Position numbers and translations under genes: made by a program. Source: Candidatus Altimarinota bacterium (GTDB taxonomy: Bacteria; Patescibacteriota; JACMRA01). From it: a stretch of 33,085 nt of DNA. This document shows, piece after piece, positions 22,455-29,531 of the stretch. Where the stretch lies: positions 1 to 33,085 of the forward strand of contig JAAUSE010000010.1 in the NCBI GenBank assembly GCA_012031925.1. Reading direction: 5' to 3'. Positions within the stretch are counted from its first letter, which is position 1; every line of letters starts with the position of its first letter. The notes under the pieces are model-generated. The model was not told the origin of the DNA and made no database searches. It worked only from the letters and a program-made list of their open reading frames with translations.

Positions 22455-23177
22455 ATGGATAATTCGGTGTTAAAGGCAAAATTTATTCCTGATGAGGAAT
22501 TTAAAAAATTCACAGGAAGACTTCCAGATTGGCTAATTAGAAGTTCTGTTGAGGATGGGTATATTTATGTAGATGAAGATAGTAGAGATAATTTTATTGC
22601 GAATATTCAATATTCGAGTGTTGATGTTAGACTGTCACACACTTTGAAATATTTTTACCCTTTTGTGTCAATTGACCCAACTAAACCACAAGATTCAAAT
22701 ATGTGGAATTTGGAATTACCTTCAAAAAATTTGGAAAATGATCAATTAATTAATGGATCTGGACCTGATATTCAACTAAGAAGGATTCAATTTGAGATTG
22801 AAAATTTGTTTTTTGCAGGTGTTGATAATGAAGGATATTTTTTTAGAGTCCCGCCATTAGGTTCTTGTCTTGGTAATATTATTGAGTATATTGGAATAAG
22901 AAACCAATTAGAGTATTTGATTACTGGAAAAAGCAAAATTGCAAGATGCGGGTTGGGTATTGAGGATGCTGGTTTTGCTGACCCTGGATTTCATGGTCGA
23001 ATGACCATAGAGATTAGAAATTCAAATCTCTTTAATCCAGTTATACTTAGACCAGGAATGAAAATTGGACAAATTATGTTTTCCGGTTTGGCGGCTGCTA
23101 CAGAAGAAACTTATAACGATAAAGCCAACAACTTTCAAGATTCCAAAACTGTTATGGCTGGATCTGGAGAAAAATGA
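22455..23177 (+). CDS. dcd: dCTP deaminase / dUTPase-family protein
   Basis: The 240-residue protein belongs to the dCTP deaminase/dUTPase superfamily, which supplies dUMP (via dUTP) for thymidylate synthesis. Core motifs: SSVDVRLSHTL (about 55-65), GKSKIARCGLGIEDAGFADPGFHGRMTIEIRNSN (about 155-190) and RPGMKIGQIMF. These match the 'GRSSxARxGL...AGxIDPGFxGxxTLExxN...pGmkIgQlxF' pattern, including the Glu (in TIEI) equivalent to the catalytic Glu of Dcd. It is longer than E. coli Dcd (193) because of an insert around 70-105. Whether it is mono- or bifunctional (DCD-DUT) cannot be told. The gene has its own promoter and terminator. Confidence 0.85.
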   Translation: MDNSVLKAKFIPDEEFKKFTGRLPDWLIRSSVEDGYIYVDEDSRDNFIANIQYSSVDVRLSHTLKYFYPFVSIDPTKPQDSNMWNLELPSKNLENDQLINGSGPDIQLRRIQFEIENLFFAGVDNEGYFFRVPPLGSCLGNIIEYIGIRNQLEYLITGKSKIARCGLGIEDAGFADPGFHGRMTIEIRNSNLFNPVILRPGMKIGQIMFSGLAAATEETYNDKANNFQDSKTVMAGSGEK

Positions 23178-23181
23178 ATCC

Positions 23182-23210
23182 ACTGACCTATTAGTTTGGG
23201 TCAGTTTTTT
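23182..23210 (+). terminator. Intrinsic terminator after dcd
   Basis: Stem ACTGACCTA/TGGGTCAGT (23182-23190 with 23197-23205, one G-U), loop TTAGTT, then TTTTT. It overlaps the 3' end of the convergent gene by two bases. Confidence 0.85.
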
Positions 23211-23823
23211 ATACATTTTTTTTATTTTGCAAATCTTTGTTTACTTCTTCCAACAAAAGCAAAAAATTGATTAACATATTTTGATCAATTGCCCTATTGG
23301 TATCCATATCATTAACAATTAAATAGATCTGATCTTTTAAAACCCTCTTAAAATCTTCATTACCTGGAATTTTTGAACGACCTAACAGACTTTGGAAGGC
23401 CTTAAAAACTTTTTGATTCTTAGAATTTTTGGCATACCTAATTACATCGTTGATGGTGTCACTGACACTTGAATAATGATTAATATTATCAAAACTTGTT
23501 GGGTACGGCGGCTCAGTACTTTCAAAGGTTCTATCAGTAAATTCTTTGACGCTGCTAATAACCTCTTCTTTACTGTGAGGCTCAAACACTTCTTCTGAAT
23601 TTTTTATCATTTCTTGTACAAATAGTTGAAGTTTTTCTTGAACGGATTTGCGGATTCTACTTATCATTGAGATTTTTTCTTTCGATGATGATTGGTTTTG
23701 TGTGATATCAGGATTATACATAAAATATTTGCTTACTGGTTTACAGTTAAGAAAATAGCCATAAATTTTAAATAAAGTCAAGTAACATATCAAAACCATC
23801 TTAATTCTTTTAGTCAAATTCAT
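23209..23823 (-). CDS. Protein of unknown function
   Basis: A 204-residue protein with a short basic/hydrophobic N-terminus (KRIKMVLICYLTLFKIYGYFL, about 6-25) that could be a membrane anchor. A helical, charged body follows (KEKISMISRIRKSVQEKLQLFVQEMIKNSEEVF) and a helical end (NMLINFLLLLEEVNKDLQNKK). No known motif is seen. The gene converges with dcd and diverges from the lipoprotein gene. Confidence 0.55.
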   Translation of the reverse strand: MNLTKRIKMVLICYLTLFKIYGYFLNCKPVSKYFMYNPDITQNQSSSKEKISMISRIRKSVQEKLQLFVQEMIKNSEEVFEPHSKEEVISSVKEFTDRTFESTEPPYPTSFDNINHYSSVSDTINDVIRYAKNSKNQKVFKAFQSLLGRSKIPGNEDFKRVLKDQIYLIVNDMDTNRAIDQNMLINFLLLLEEVNKDLQNKKNV

Positions 23824-23869
23824 CTAAACCCTCTTTAAGGGAATTAGGTCAGAGATTTGGGAGAAGTTA

Positions 23870-23920
23870 TTGACAAAAGGGTTTTTGTGTGTTATTTTGG
23901 GCCAGTTAAATTTGTTGAGG
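23870..23920 (+). promoter_or_regulatory. Promoter and ribosome-binding site of the lipoprotein gene
   Basis: TTGACA (23870-23875), 17-nt spacer, TATTTT (23893-23898). GAGG at 23917-23920 precedes the ATG at 23928. Confidence 0.75.
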
Positions 23921-23927
23921 AAAAGTA

Positions 23928-24908
23928 ATGAAAAACCCAACTATCTTGGCGACTCTGATTTGTGTTTTGATTGGAATGACTGGATGCAAGGCTGATTCAG
24001 AAGCAGCCTTTGATACTTCGTCTAGCTCCCCAACTCAAGGATCAGTTTTAGAAAAGTATGCAGCTGTTGCCTTTGATCGAAATGGTGATCTCTATACTCA
24101 GTATGGTGAGGATGAAGAAAGTTCAGCCTCGACTGTAGTGCTTGAAAGATGTGAGCAAAAAAGTAGTGATTGTAAGCTTCTAGTTTCTGGTAAAGGACAA
24201 AAAATTTATGTTGCATATAGTTATAATCAAGATGAGAATTATTTTATAAACAGCAATTTTGCTGCAATTATAACTAATGATGAAACTAATCGTGGAACAC
24301 AAAAAGTGATTGATGAATGTGAGCAAGGAGGATACAATTGTAAGATTTGGCGAATTCTGGATCATATAAAAAATATTGAGTATAGATATTACAATATTGA
24401 GGGGCAATTTTTGGAATATCCAGTAGCTATTAAGCCAGAGCTTGACTCACCGCCAACTGAGCAAAATAATTCGAAATATTTAGGAGCAGTGGTAGCTCAT
24501 GAAGTAAATACATCTGATATATATGTTGTTTCAAACGCTAGTAGTATGGAAACAGCTGTCGAGGAGGCTTTGAATTTATGTAAACAAGATAGCAGTAATA
24601 GTATTTCTAGTAATTGTTCACTTGTTTTGGGGAAAAATGCTAGATACATAGTCATATCCAAGACTTTGGAAGGATCGTCTCAAAAATTTGGTACTTATCT
24701 GCCTTTCTCACTTGAATTTACTGATCAATTTGATCAGAGTATTATGGAGCAGATAAATCAAAATTGTAAAAACAGTCAACTTTGGACATCTATGACAGAT
24801 ACAATCTGTCAAATATACGAAGTTTACGATCAGCAAGAACAGCTTAAGTACAGTTACCAAAAAGATATGATTTTTATTAATGACCCAATTGTAACCAAGA
24901 TTGAGTGA
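23928..24908 (+). CDS. Lipoprotein with DUF4189-like repeats
   Basis: The 326-residue protein has a lipoprotein signal, TILATLICVLIGMTGC, with lipobox MTGC (Cys20), so it should be lipid-anchored outside the membrane. The rest contains about three related units, each of the pattern 'aA(V/I)...(g)..y......A...vl..C.....(D/N)C(K/S)(L/I)': EKYAAVAFDRNG...VVLERCEQKSSDCKLL, FAAIITNDET...KVIDECEQGGYNCKIW and LGAVVAHEVN...ALNLCKQDSSNSISSNCSLV. This fits the DUF4189 family of secreted domains with one disulfide per unit, whose function is unknown. The gene has its own promoter, ribosome-binding site and terminator. Confidence 0.7.
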   Translation: MKNPTILATLICVLIGMTGCKADSEAAFDTSSSSPTQGSVLEKYAAVAFDRNGDLYTQYGEDEESSASTVVLERCEQKSSDCKLLVSGKGQKIYVAYSYNQDENYFINSNFAAIITNDETNRGTQKVIDECEQGGYNCKIWRILDHIKNIEYRYYNIEGQFLEYPVAIKPELDSPPTEQNNSKYLGAVVAHEVNTSDIYVVSNASSMETAVEEALNLCKQDSSNSISSNCSLVLGKNARYIVISKTLEGSSQKFGTYLPFSLEFTDQFDQSIMEQINQNCKNSQLWTSMTDTICQIYEVYDQQEQLKYSYQKDMIFINDPIVTKIE

Positions 24909-24927
24909 TAACCATTATCAAAAAACT

Positions 24928-24955
24928 AGAGGTGTTTAATTGACACCTCTTTTTT
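24928..24955 (+). terminator. Terminator of the lipoprotein gene, overlapping the tmRNA promoter
   Basis: Stem AGAGGTGT/ACACCTCT (24928-24935 with 24943-24950), loop of seven, T-run 24950-24955. Its last Ts form the start of TTGACA (24954-24959). Confidence 0.85.
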
Positions 24956-24982
24956 GACAAAAAGTAGATATTAGTCTATTAA
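24954..24982 (+). promoter_or_regulatory. Probable tmRNA promoter
   Basis: TTGACA (24954-24959), 17-nt spacer, TATTAA (24977-24982). Transcription would begin about 70 nt before the mature tmRNA 5' end at 25061, leaving a leader for RNase P to remove. Confidence 0.6.
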
Positions 24983-25060
24983 TCTAATTGCTAATGATTG
25001 TTAGAACTTTTTGTTTTTAAAAAGTATAAGAGCAAAATCAAATGAAGTTTATTTTAATAA

Positions 25061-25546
25061 GGGGATGTATTAGTTTTGACAGTTGGTAGAATTGTTATTT
25101 GGACTAGGTAAGTTGTTAGAAATTCTTTGAAACTAACCACTAACTTAAGTGCAAACAAAACACAATCATTTGTAGATAGAGTTGAAGCTTACGCTGCTTC
25201 TTTGCTACAAGGTGTACCGCAAGCTGCCTAAAATGACTATTTTGTAGTCGTATTAGCGTTAAGCTCGTCGTCACTGACTAGGGTTTGAGAATGTGTATAT
25301 TTTCTCTTATCTTAGCTTAAAATTCTAATGTATACACCATTGTTATCTGTGTGATTGATGCAGAATACAATGCACTCCATCAATCTATCGATCAGTAGTT
25401 TGTTAGTTCTCTATCTATTGATACTGAAATATTGCAACAACTTTTGTTTTAGTTGGAGCATGCAAAACTAAATATGTGTCTAGTCTGAAAAACTGAATAA
25501 CAAAGAAACTAATTGGACGTGGGTGCGAATCCCACCATCTCCACCA
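25061..25546 (+). ncRNA. ssrA: Transfer-messenger RNA (tmRNA)
   Basis: tmRNA frees stalled ribosomes and adds a degradation tag. The 5' end GGGGATGTATTAGTTTTGACAG matches the tmRNA start; GGGGATG (25061-25067) pairs with CATCTCC (25536-25542). The T-arm GTGGGTGCGAATCCCAC and an encoded ACCA complete the tRNA-like part. The tag frame runs from GCA at 25151 to TAA at 25229-25231: ANKTQSFVDRVEAYAASLLQ then GVPQAA, 26 residues. It is longer than the common 8-15 and ends QAA instead of LAA. The 486-nt RNA is also long (about 350-400 is usual). It is the standard one-piece form. Confidence 0.93.
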
Positions 25547-25574
25547 GTAAATTGACATTTTTATGTCAATTTAC
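25547..25574 (+). repeat. Perfect 12-bp inverted repeat directly after tmRNA
   Basis: GTAAATTGACAT (25547-25558) pairs perfectly with ATGTCAATTTAC (25563-25574) around TTTT. It begins at the base after the tmRNA CCA. It may guide 3' processing or transcription arrest. Confidence 0.7.
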
Positions 25575-25700
25575 GGAGATTTTAGGTAAATCTGTGATTT
25601 GCCGTAAAGAAATCTCTTTACACACTATAGGTGTTTATTTTTATGTCAATTTACGGAGATTTTAAGAAAATTTATAATTTTTTGTTAAGAAATCTCTTTA
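25561..25700 (+). repeat. Two 60-nt hairpin repeats with an 80-nt period
   Basis: Units 25561-25620 and 25641-25700 share their first 24 nt and last 14 nt exactly. Each folds with an outer stem GGAGATTT/AAATCTCT (25575-25582 with 25610-25617 in unit 1). The inner stem is GGTAAATC/GATTTGCC in unit 1 (25585-25592 with 25596-25603) and AGAAAATT/AATTTTTT in unit 2. Pairing is kept at all eight positions although bases differ (G-C to A-U, U-G to A-U, C-G to U-A). An alternative hairpin GTAAAG/CTTTAC is possible in unit 1. Confidence 0.7.
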
Positions 25701-25721
25701 AGAATTAATTCCGACTACGAC

Positions 25722-25745
25722 ATTTTGCCCGCTGGGCAAAATTTT
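25722..25745 (+). terminator. Intrinsic terminator after tmRNA and its trailer
   Basis: Perfect 9-bp stem ATTTTGCCC/GGGCAAAAT (25722-25730 with 25734-25742), loop GCT, then TTTTGTT. Confidence 0.75.
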
Positions 25746-25752
25746 GTTATCA

Positions 25753-25780
25753 AAACAAAAAAATAATCGCCATTAGGCGA
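25753..25780 (-). terminator. Intrinsic terminator of the tRNA-Leu transcript
   Basis: Minus strand: stem TCGCC/GGCGA (25780-25776 with 25771-25767), loop TAAT, followed by TTATTTTTTTGTTTTG. It lies past element B, so B is part of the tRNA-Leu precursor. Confidence 0.65.
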
Positions 25781-25807
25781 ATATGATTGTTTAGAACAGG
25801 TTCTTAC

Positions 25808-25914
25808 TTTTGGGTTCCTTGAAAAGCTTGGCTTTTTAGGGAGGAGGAGTAACAAATGTAATGGAGTGAAACTTTGCCAAAGCAAAATGTAACAGAATGA
25901 ATTTTGTTACGACG
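25808..25914. repeat. tRNA-flanking structured element B (3' of tRNA-Leu)
   Basis: This is the related copy of element A, again directly next to the encoded CCA of a tRNA. On the minus strand it contains GTAACA...TGTTAC and TTTTGC-TTTG-GCAAAG hairpins and then CCTCCTCCCTAAAAAGC. It holds no open frame of note. Confidence 0.6.
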
Positions 25915-26000
25915 TGGTGCTGCGGGCGGGACTTGAACCCGCAAGCTCTAGGAGCAAGGGATTTTAAGTCCCTCGTGTATACCAATTCCACCACCGCAGC
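25915..26000 (-). tRNA. tRNA-Leu (UAA)
   Basis: Minus-strand class II tRNA. Acceptor GCTGCGG (26000-25994) pairs with CCGCAGC (25925-25919); anticodon stem AGGGA/TCCCT around CTTAAAA, anticodon TAA; a long variable arm (TTGCTCCTAGAGCTT); T-arm GCGGGTTCAAGTCCCGC; discriminator A; encoded CCA (25917-25915). Confidence 0.95.
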
Positions 26001-26011
26001 TTATTTTTAAT

Positions 26012-26040
26012 TCTTTAGCATAACCATCAATGTTGGTCAA
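26012..26040 (-). promoter_or_regulatory. Promoter of tRNA-Leu
   Basis: Minus strand: TTGACC (26040-26035), 17-nt spacer ending TGC, TAAAGA (26017-26012), 11 nt before the tRNA. Its -35 is only 1 nt from the -35 of the divergent promoter at 26042. Confidence 0.5.
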
Positions 26041-26041
26041 G

Positions 26042-26091
26042 TTGACATTTGCAAATTTTTGTAGTATGATGGATTGGATCAATTCTTGAGG
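26042..26091 (+). promoter_or_regulatory. Promoter and ribosome-binding site of the coiled-coil protein
   Basis: TTGACA (26042-26047), 17-nt spacer, TATGAT (26065-26070). GAGG at 26088-26091 sits 8 nt before a TTG at 26100, supporting that unusual start codon. Confidence 0.7.
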
Positions 26092-26099
26092 ATTGGATT

Positions 26100-26625
26100 T
26101 TGATATACTTTTTGACACAAATCGAAACTACAAAAAACTTTGTACCACCATGGTATTTAGTTTCTGTTGTTGTTCCAGCAATAACTACATTAATGTCTGT
26201 GATTAGCTCTCTTTGGGTTGGAAAATTATTAGGAGTTTTTAGTAACCAATTGACAATAGAAACAAACAAAGAGATTAAGGAAGAGCAGAGAATTGAGGAA
26301 TTAGCAGAAATGGTTACTTTGCAACAGATTAAAGATGTTGTTGAAGGGTCTGAATCTAGAATTTTGACTTTGATCAAAAATCAGGGAGATGGACTTGGTC
26401 AACGGATTGATAGCGTTAAAACTGAACTCAAAGGATGATATTAAGTCTTTGGATGAGAAGATTGATAGCGTTAAAACTGAACTCAAAGGAGATATTAAGT
26501 CTTTGGATGAGAAGATTAACTCAATTGATAAAGATCTAAACAAAACCAATTGTAATATTGCTATCATTATCAATGCTATGAATCAACAACAAAAAGGTAA
26601 ACCACCTTTGAATATGATTAACTAA
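26100..26625 (+). CDS. Membrane-anchored coiled-coil protein with tandem repeat (frameshifted)
   Basis: The first frame (26100-26438) has a TTG start, a transmembrane helix (WYLVSVVVPAITTLMSVISSLWV, about 18-40) and a charged coiled coil ending RIDSVKTELKG. The second (to 26625) continues DIKSLDEKIDSVKTELKGDI... to the end NMIN. An 18-residue (54-nt) repeat, (K/R)IDSVKTELKGDIKSLDE, is present in tandem. In the first copy an extra T at 26436 changes GGAGAT to GGATGAT and makes a TGA stop; the second copy lacks it. Removing it yields one protein of about 174 residues. No enzymatic motif is visible. It may span the envelope or organise the membrane. Confidence 0.65.
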
Positions 26626-26637
26626 AAATACTAAAGG

Positions 26638-26665
26638 GTCAGGAAATATTCTTGACTTTTTTTTT
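26638..26665 (+). terminator. Intrinsic terminator after the coiled-coil gene
   Basis: Stem GTCAGGA/TCTTGAC (26638-26644 with 26650-26656, one G-U), loop AATAT, then nine T. Confidence 0.8.
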
Positions 26666-26742
26666 GAGTCAAATCATAGAGGAAAATAATGAAAATTTTT
26701 TTGACTCAATATATAACCATCTTGAATTTCAATAAAATAGGT

Positions 26743-27846
26743 CTAATGTCTAAAACTTAAAAAGAATTTTGAAGATTCTAGTGAATTAGCTTTTATTTGT
26801 AATTTTTTGTAATGACTTAATAAATCTGAAATTACTTTGACCGCTTCTTTTGGATTCTTTCCAGTAGCTGATTCTGCTGATAACATAACATACTCTGCTT
26901 GGTTACTTACTATAGCTCTATACAAATCACTTATTTCAGCTCTAGTTGGAGTTTTAGACAAAACCATTGATTCTAGAATTTGGGTAGCGATGATAAGTTT
27001 TTTGTGTTTGGCGTGAGTAACATTTTTTATTGTTTCTTGGTAAAAAGGTACCATCAAATGTAATGGTTTGGTTTCTAGAGCAAGGTCTCCACGAGCAACC
27101 ATAACAAAATCTGATTTGGCTACAATTTTGTTAAGATTTTGATTCTTTAAGGCACTTGATTGTTCAATTTTGGAACAGATTTTGGCTTCATAATCATAAA
27201 GCTGATTATCTTGAAGAATTTTGATGATGTATCTGTTGAGAGTATCTATTTGTTCTGGATTTTGAATAAAACTAGCAGAGATTACTTCTGGATGCACTAT
27301 TGGAATAATGGCTTGTAAAAATCCTTTGTCTCTAGAGGTTAAAAAATCAATATTAATGTCAGAATCAGGAAAGTTGATGCTTTTTCCACTACTAACCAAA
27401 CCTCCTTGCTGAACATAACAAGTACAAAAATTTTCATAAGAATTTTCAACCTCCAACTCTACTTTACCATCATCGATGAGAACTGAATCACTATTTTTTA
27501 TTGAGTCAAAAATATTATGTCTGATAGGTAATACCAAGTAATTGGCATTGGAAAATTTAGTAAAAAACGGATACTTTTTTGTTTTACTTTCTTTTTCTAA
27601 TATAACTTTGGCACAATCCTCAAGATTGATTGGAGTTGATAAATTTCCTAGGCGAACTTTGGGCCCAGCTAAATCAAGTAATATCTGAAGTCCAAATTTG
27701 CGAGCTTTGAGCATGGTTTTGATATGCCATTGAGTGGAATTGTGCGAAGTGTTGAACCTAGCATACTCAACATTATGATCTACAAAATACTTGAGAACTT
27801 CGCTACTCTCACTACTTGGACCTATTGTGGTGATTATCTTTGCCAT
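26743..27846 (-). CDS. pyk: Pyruvate kinase, lacking the C-terminal domain
   Basis: Pyruvate kinase converts phosphoenolpyruvate and ADP to pyruvate and ATP, the last ATP-yielding step of glycolysis. The 367-residue protein has the A/B-domain motifs in order: AKIITTIGPSS, YARFNTSHN, ILLDLAGPKVRLG, the B-domain cap, AKICSKIEQ (with the catalytic Lys-Ile-Glu), MVARGDLALE (metal-binding), ATQILESMVLSKTPTRAEISD and EYVMLSAESATGKNPKEAV. It ends about 25 residues after the last motif, whereas usual enzymes (about 470) continue with an allosteric C-domain. No such domain follows in another frame, so it is probably a naturally short, unregulated form. A strong promoter with a perfect TATAAT precedes it. 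Confidence 0.9.
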   Translation of the reverse strand: MAKIITTIGPSSESSEVLKYFVDHNVEYARFNTSHNSTQWHIKTMLKARKFGLQILLDLAGPKVRLGNLSTPINLEDCAKVILEKESKTKKYPFFTKFSNANYLVLPIRHNIFDSIKNSDSVLIDDGKVELEVENSYENFCTCYVQQGGLVSSGKSINFPDSDINIDFLTSRDKGFLQAIIPIVHPEVISASFIQNPEQIDTLNRYIIKILQDNQLYDYEAKICSKIEQSSALKNQNLNKIVAKSDFVMVARGDLALETKPLHLMVPFYQETIKNVTHAKHKKLIIATQILESMVLSKTPTRAEISDLYRAIVSNQAEYVMLSAESATGKNPKEAVKVISDLLSHYKKLQIKANSLESSKFFLSFRH

Positions 27847-27864
27847 TTTTGTTTGATTGTATTA

Positions 27865-27893
27865 ATTATACTTGTAATAGTTATTTTTGACAA
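27865..27893 (-). promoter_or_regulatory. Promoter of pyk
   Basis: Minus strand: TTGTCA (27893-27888), 17-nt spacer, perfect TATAAT (27870-27865). Its -35 overlaps the -35 of a divergent promoter (27887-27892). Confidence 0.75.
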
Positions 27894-27915
27894 ATCCAAA
27901 AAACTATCATAATAT
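27887..27915 (+). promoter_or_regulatory. Plus-strand promoter divergent from pyk
   Basis: TTGACA (27887-27892), 17-nt spacer, TAATAT (27910-27915). The two -35 boxes share five bases, so only one polymerase can bind at a time. Confidence 0.65.
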
Positions 27916-27946
27916 TGGTATATTCTAGTTGGAGAAAAAGACACAA

Positions 27947-28206
27947 ATGAAAATTTTCTTTGCAACTTTCTACATAGAACTCTATATTTTCAGCTAATAT
28001 TTAATTTAGAAGAGTCGAACATTCAATATTTTGATAAGTTTAGGGAAAAATCTACTGAACTTTTTCTTATGAATTTGTTAAATGATATTCGTGAAAATCT
28101 TATTCATTTACCCAAAGGATTGTTTAGTTTGGAGAATTCTGATGAAATTATCAACAGAACTAAAAAAATCTTGAGAATTTATTGGGGGAAACACTATCAC
28201 GATTGA
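27947..28206 (+). pseudogene. Small broken gene between pyk and rarA
   Basis: A promoter (27887-27915), GGAG (27931-27934), an ATG (27947) and a terminator (28272-28296) frame this stretch. The ATG frame stops after 16 codons (MKIFFATFYIELYIFS). Another frame, open through the whole segment to TGA at 28204-28206, reads ENFLCNFLHRTLYFQLIFNLEESNIQYFDKF and then REKSTELFLMNLLNDIREN to ILRIYWGKHYHD. It looks protein-like but has no start. A single indel just after the ATG would join them into about 85 residues. Family unknown; a non-coding RNA is the alternative. Confidence 0.4.
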
Positions 28207-28271
28207 ATATCTGTTATACAAGAATGATCCAATTTTGAATTGTTAATTATTCTTAAGAATTAAGAATTTAC

Positions 28272-28296
28272 CTCCTAATTTTGGGAGTCTTTTTTT
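28272..28296 (+). terminator. Plus-strand terminator overlapping the 3' end of rarA
   Basis: Stem CTCCTA/TGGGAG (28272-28277 with 28282-28287, one G-U), loop ATTT, then TCTTTTTTT. It supports transcription of the small broken gene. Confidence 0.6.
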
Positions 28297-29459
28297 GGAA
28301 AGTAATTTGAGTTTTTGAGTTCTAGAGGAAGACAATTTTGAGTAGATTTTTTGGAGACCAAATCATGATCATATTGATAATTTTTTCCGTAATTTAGGTC
28401 TTTCATAAGTTTGGTTGGAGCGTTGCGAAAATGCAAGGGAACTGGTAGTGTTGCATGTTTTTGAATATCTAGGTGGGCAAGTTTTTGTGCAACATAAGCT
28501 GAATTATCTTTGGGAGAATCAGCTAGAAATTGAGCAAGCTGCACTAAAAAAATCTCGGCCTCTGGCATCCCTACTTTTTGGATGGCTTCATAGACTTGAT
28601 TAGCTAGGAGCAAAGCGTTGGGATTAGCGTTACCAATATCTTCTGAGGCGAACCTGAGTAATCTTCTAGCAATATAGAGTGGATCTTCACCAGCATTGAG
28701 CATCCTGCACACCCAATAAACTCCAGCCGTTGCGTTGGAAGACCTTAATGATTTGTGAACAGCTGAAATAATATTATAATGCTCTTCCCCATCTCTATCA
28801 TAATTAAGAGATTTTTGGGCAGCAATATCTATATTTTTGATAGAAAAATCACCTAGACTATTCAAAATTTCTAAAGTGTTGAGACCAAAACGGATGTCAC
28901 CATCACTAAGCTTTGCTAAATATTTTTGTGATTTGGTTGACATTTGACGATTGATTTTTTTTAGACCTCTATCTATTGCTTTTTGCACTTCTTGGTTAGT
29001 TGGTTTTTGAAGAACAAATACTCTGGTTCTTGATAATAAAGAGTTATTGATGGTAAAGGAAGGATTCTCAGTTGTTGCTCCAATTAAAATGATTGTTCCA
29101 TCTTCCACAAAAGGTAAAAGAGTATCTTGTTGGGCTTTGTTCCACCTATGAATCTCGTCTATAAAAAGAATGGTCATCTTTTGAAAAAGGGAATTTTCTT
29201 TAGCAGAGCTTATTATCTTCATAAGATTCGATTTACCGTCAGTGACAGCAGAAAGCTGAACAAACAAAGCTTCTGTGGTGTTGGCAATAATTTTGGCTAA
29301 GGTAGTTTTGCCACTAGCTGGTGGGCCCCAATAAATGTGAGAAAAAATATTATTGGTTTCAATCATTTTGAAAATTGGACCATTTTGATTGACTAATTGA
29401 TGTTGACCAATAAAGTCTTCAAGATTGGTTGGTCTAATCATATCTGCTAAGGGTTGCAT
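28275..29459 (-). CDS. rarA: Replication-associated recombination protein A (RarA/MgsA), AAA+ ATPase
   Basis: RarA is a clamp-loader-like AAA+ ATPase that acts at stalled replication forks. The 394-residue protein has all family landmarks: [20 protein letters not shown] at the start, Walker [13 protein letters not shown] (about 44-55), Walker [17 protein letters not shown], sensor 1 [10 protein letters not shown], the arginine-finger region LLSRTRVF, and the C-terminal domain with [41 protein letters not shown] and the [26 protein letters not shown] block. Length is slightly shorter than E. coli RarA (447). The frame is intact. An upstream TTGACA (minus, 29497-29492) has no clear -10. Confidence 0.95.
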   Translation of the reverse strand: MQPLADMIRPTNLEDFIGQHQLVNQNGPIFKMIETNNIFSHIYWGPPASGKTTLAKIIANTTEALFVQLSAVTDGKSNLMKIISSAKENSLFQKMTILFIDEIHRWNKAQQDTLLPFVEDGTIILIGATTENPSFTINNSLLSRTRVFVLQKPTNQEVQKAIDRGLKKINRQMSTKSQKYLAKLSDGDIRFGLNTLEILNSLGDFSIKNIDIAAQKSLNYDRDGEEHYNIISAVHKSLRSSNATAGVYWVCRMLNAGEDPLYIARRLLRFASEDIGNANPNALLLANQVYEAIQKVGMPEAEIFLVQLAQFLADSPKDNSAYVAQKLAHLDIQKHATLPVPLHFRNAPTKLMKDLNYGKNYQYDHDLVSKKSTQNCLPLELKNSNYFPKKDSQN

Positions 29460-29531
29460 ATTTAGTTATCTTGTTTAGAAAACACAATTTTTGTCAAAGG
29501 AATAGTTTTTGGGACAGGTTTTTAAATTTAA

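Noticed and set aside
25547-25720. CRISPR-like array after tmRNA
   Set aside because: There are only two units with an 80-nt period and diverged middles that preserve pairing; no short constant repeats with unique spacers.
18130-25914. Prophage or integrative element between the two tRNA genes, with elements A and B as att sites
   Set aside because: The genes between are housekeeping or ordinary (rpsT, thyX, dcd, tmRNA), there is no integrase, and the shared elements are not identical direct repeats of tRNA 3' sequence.
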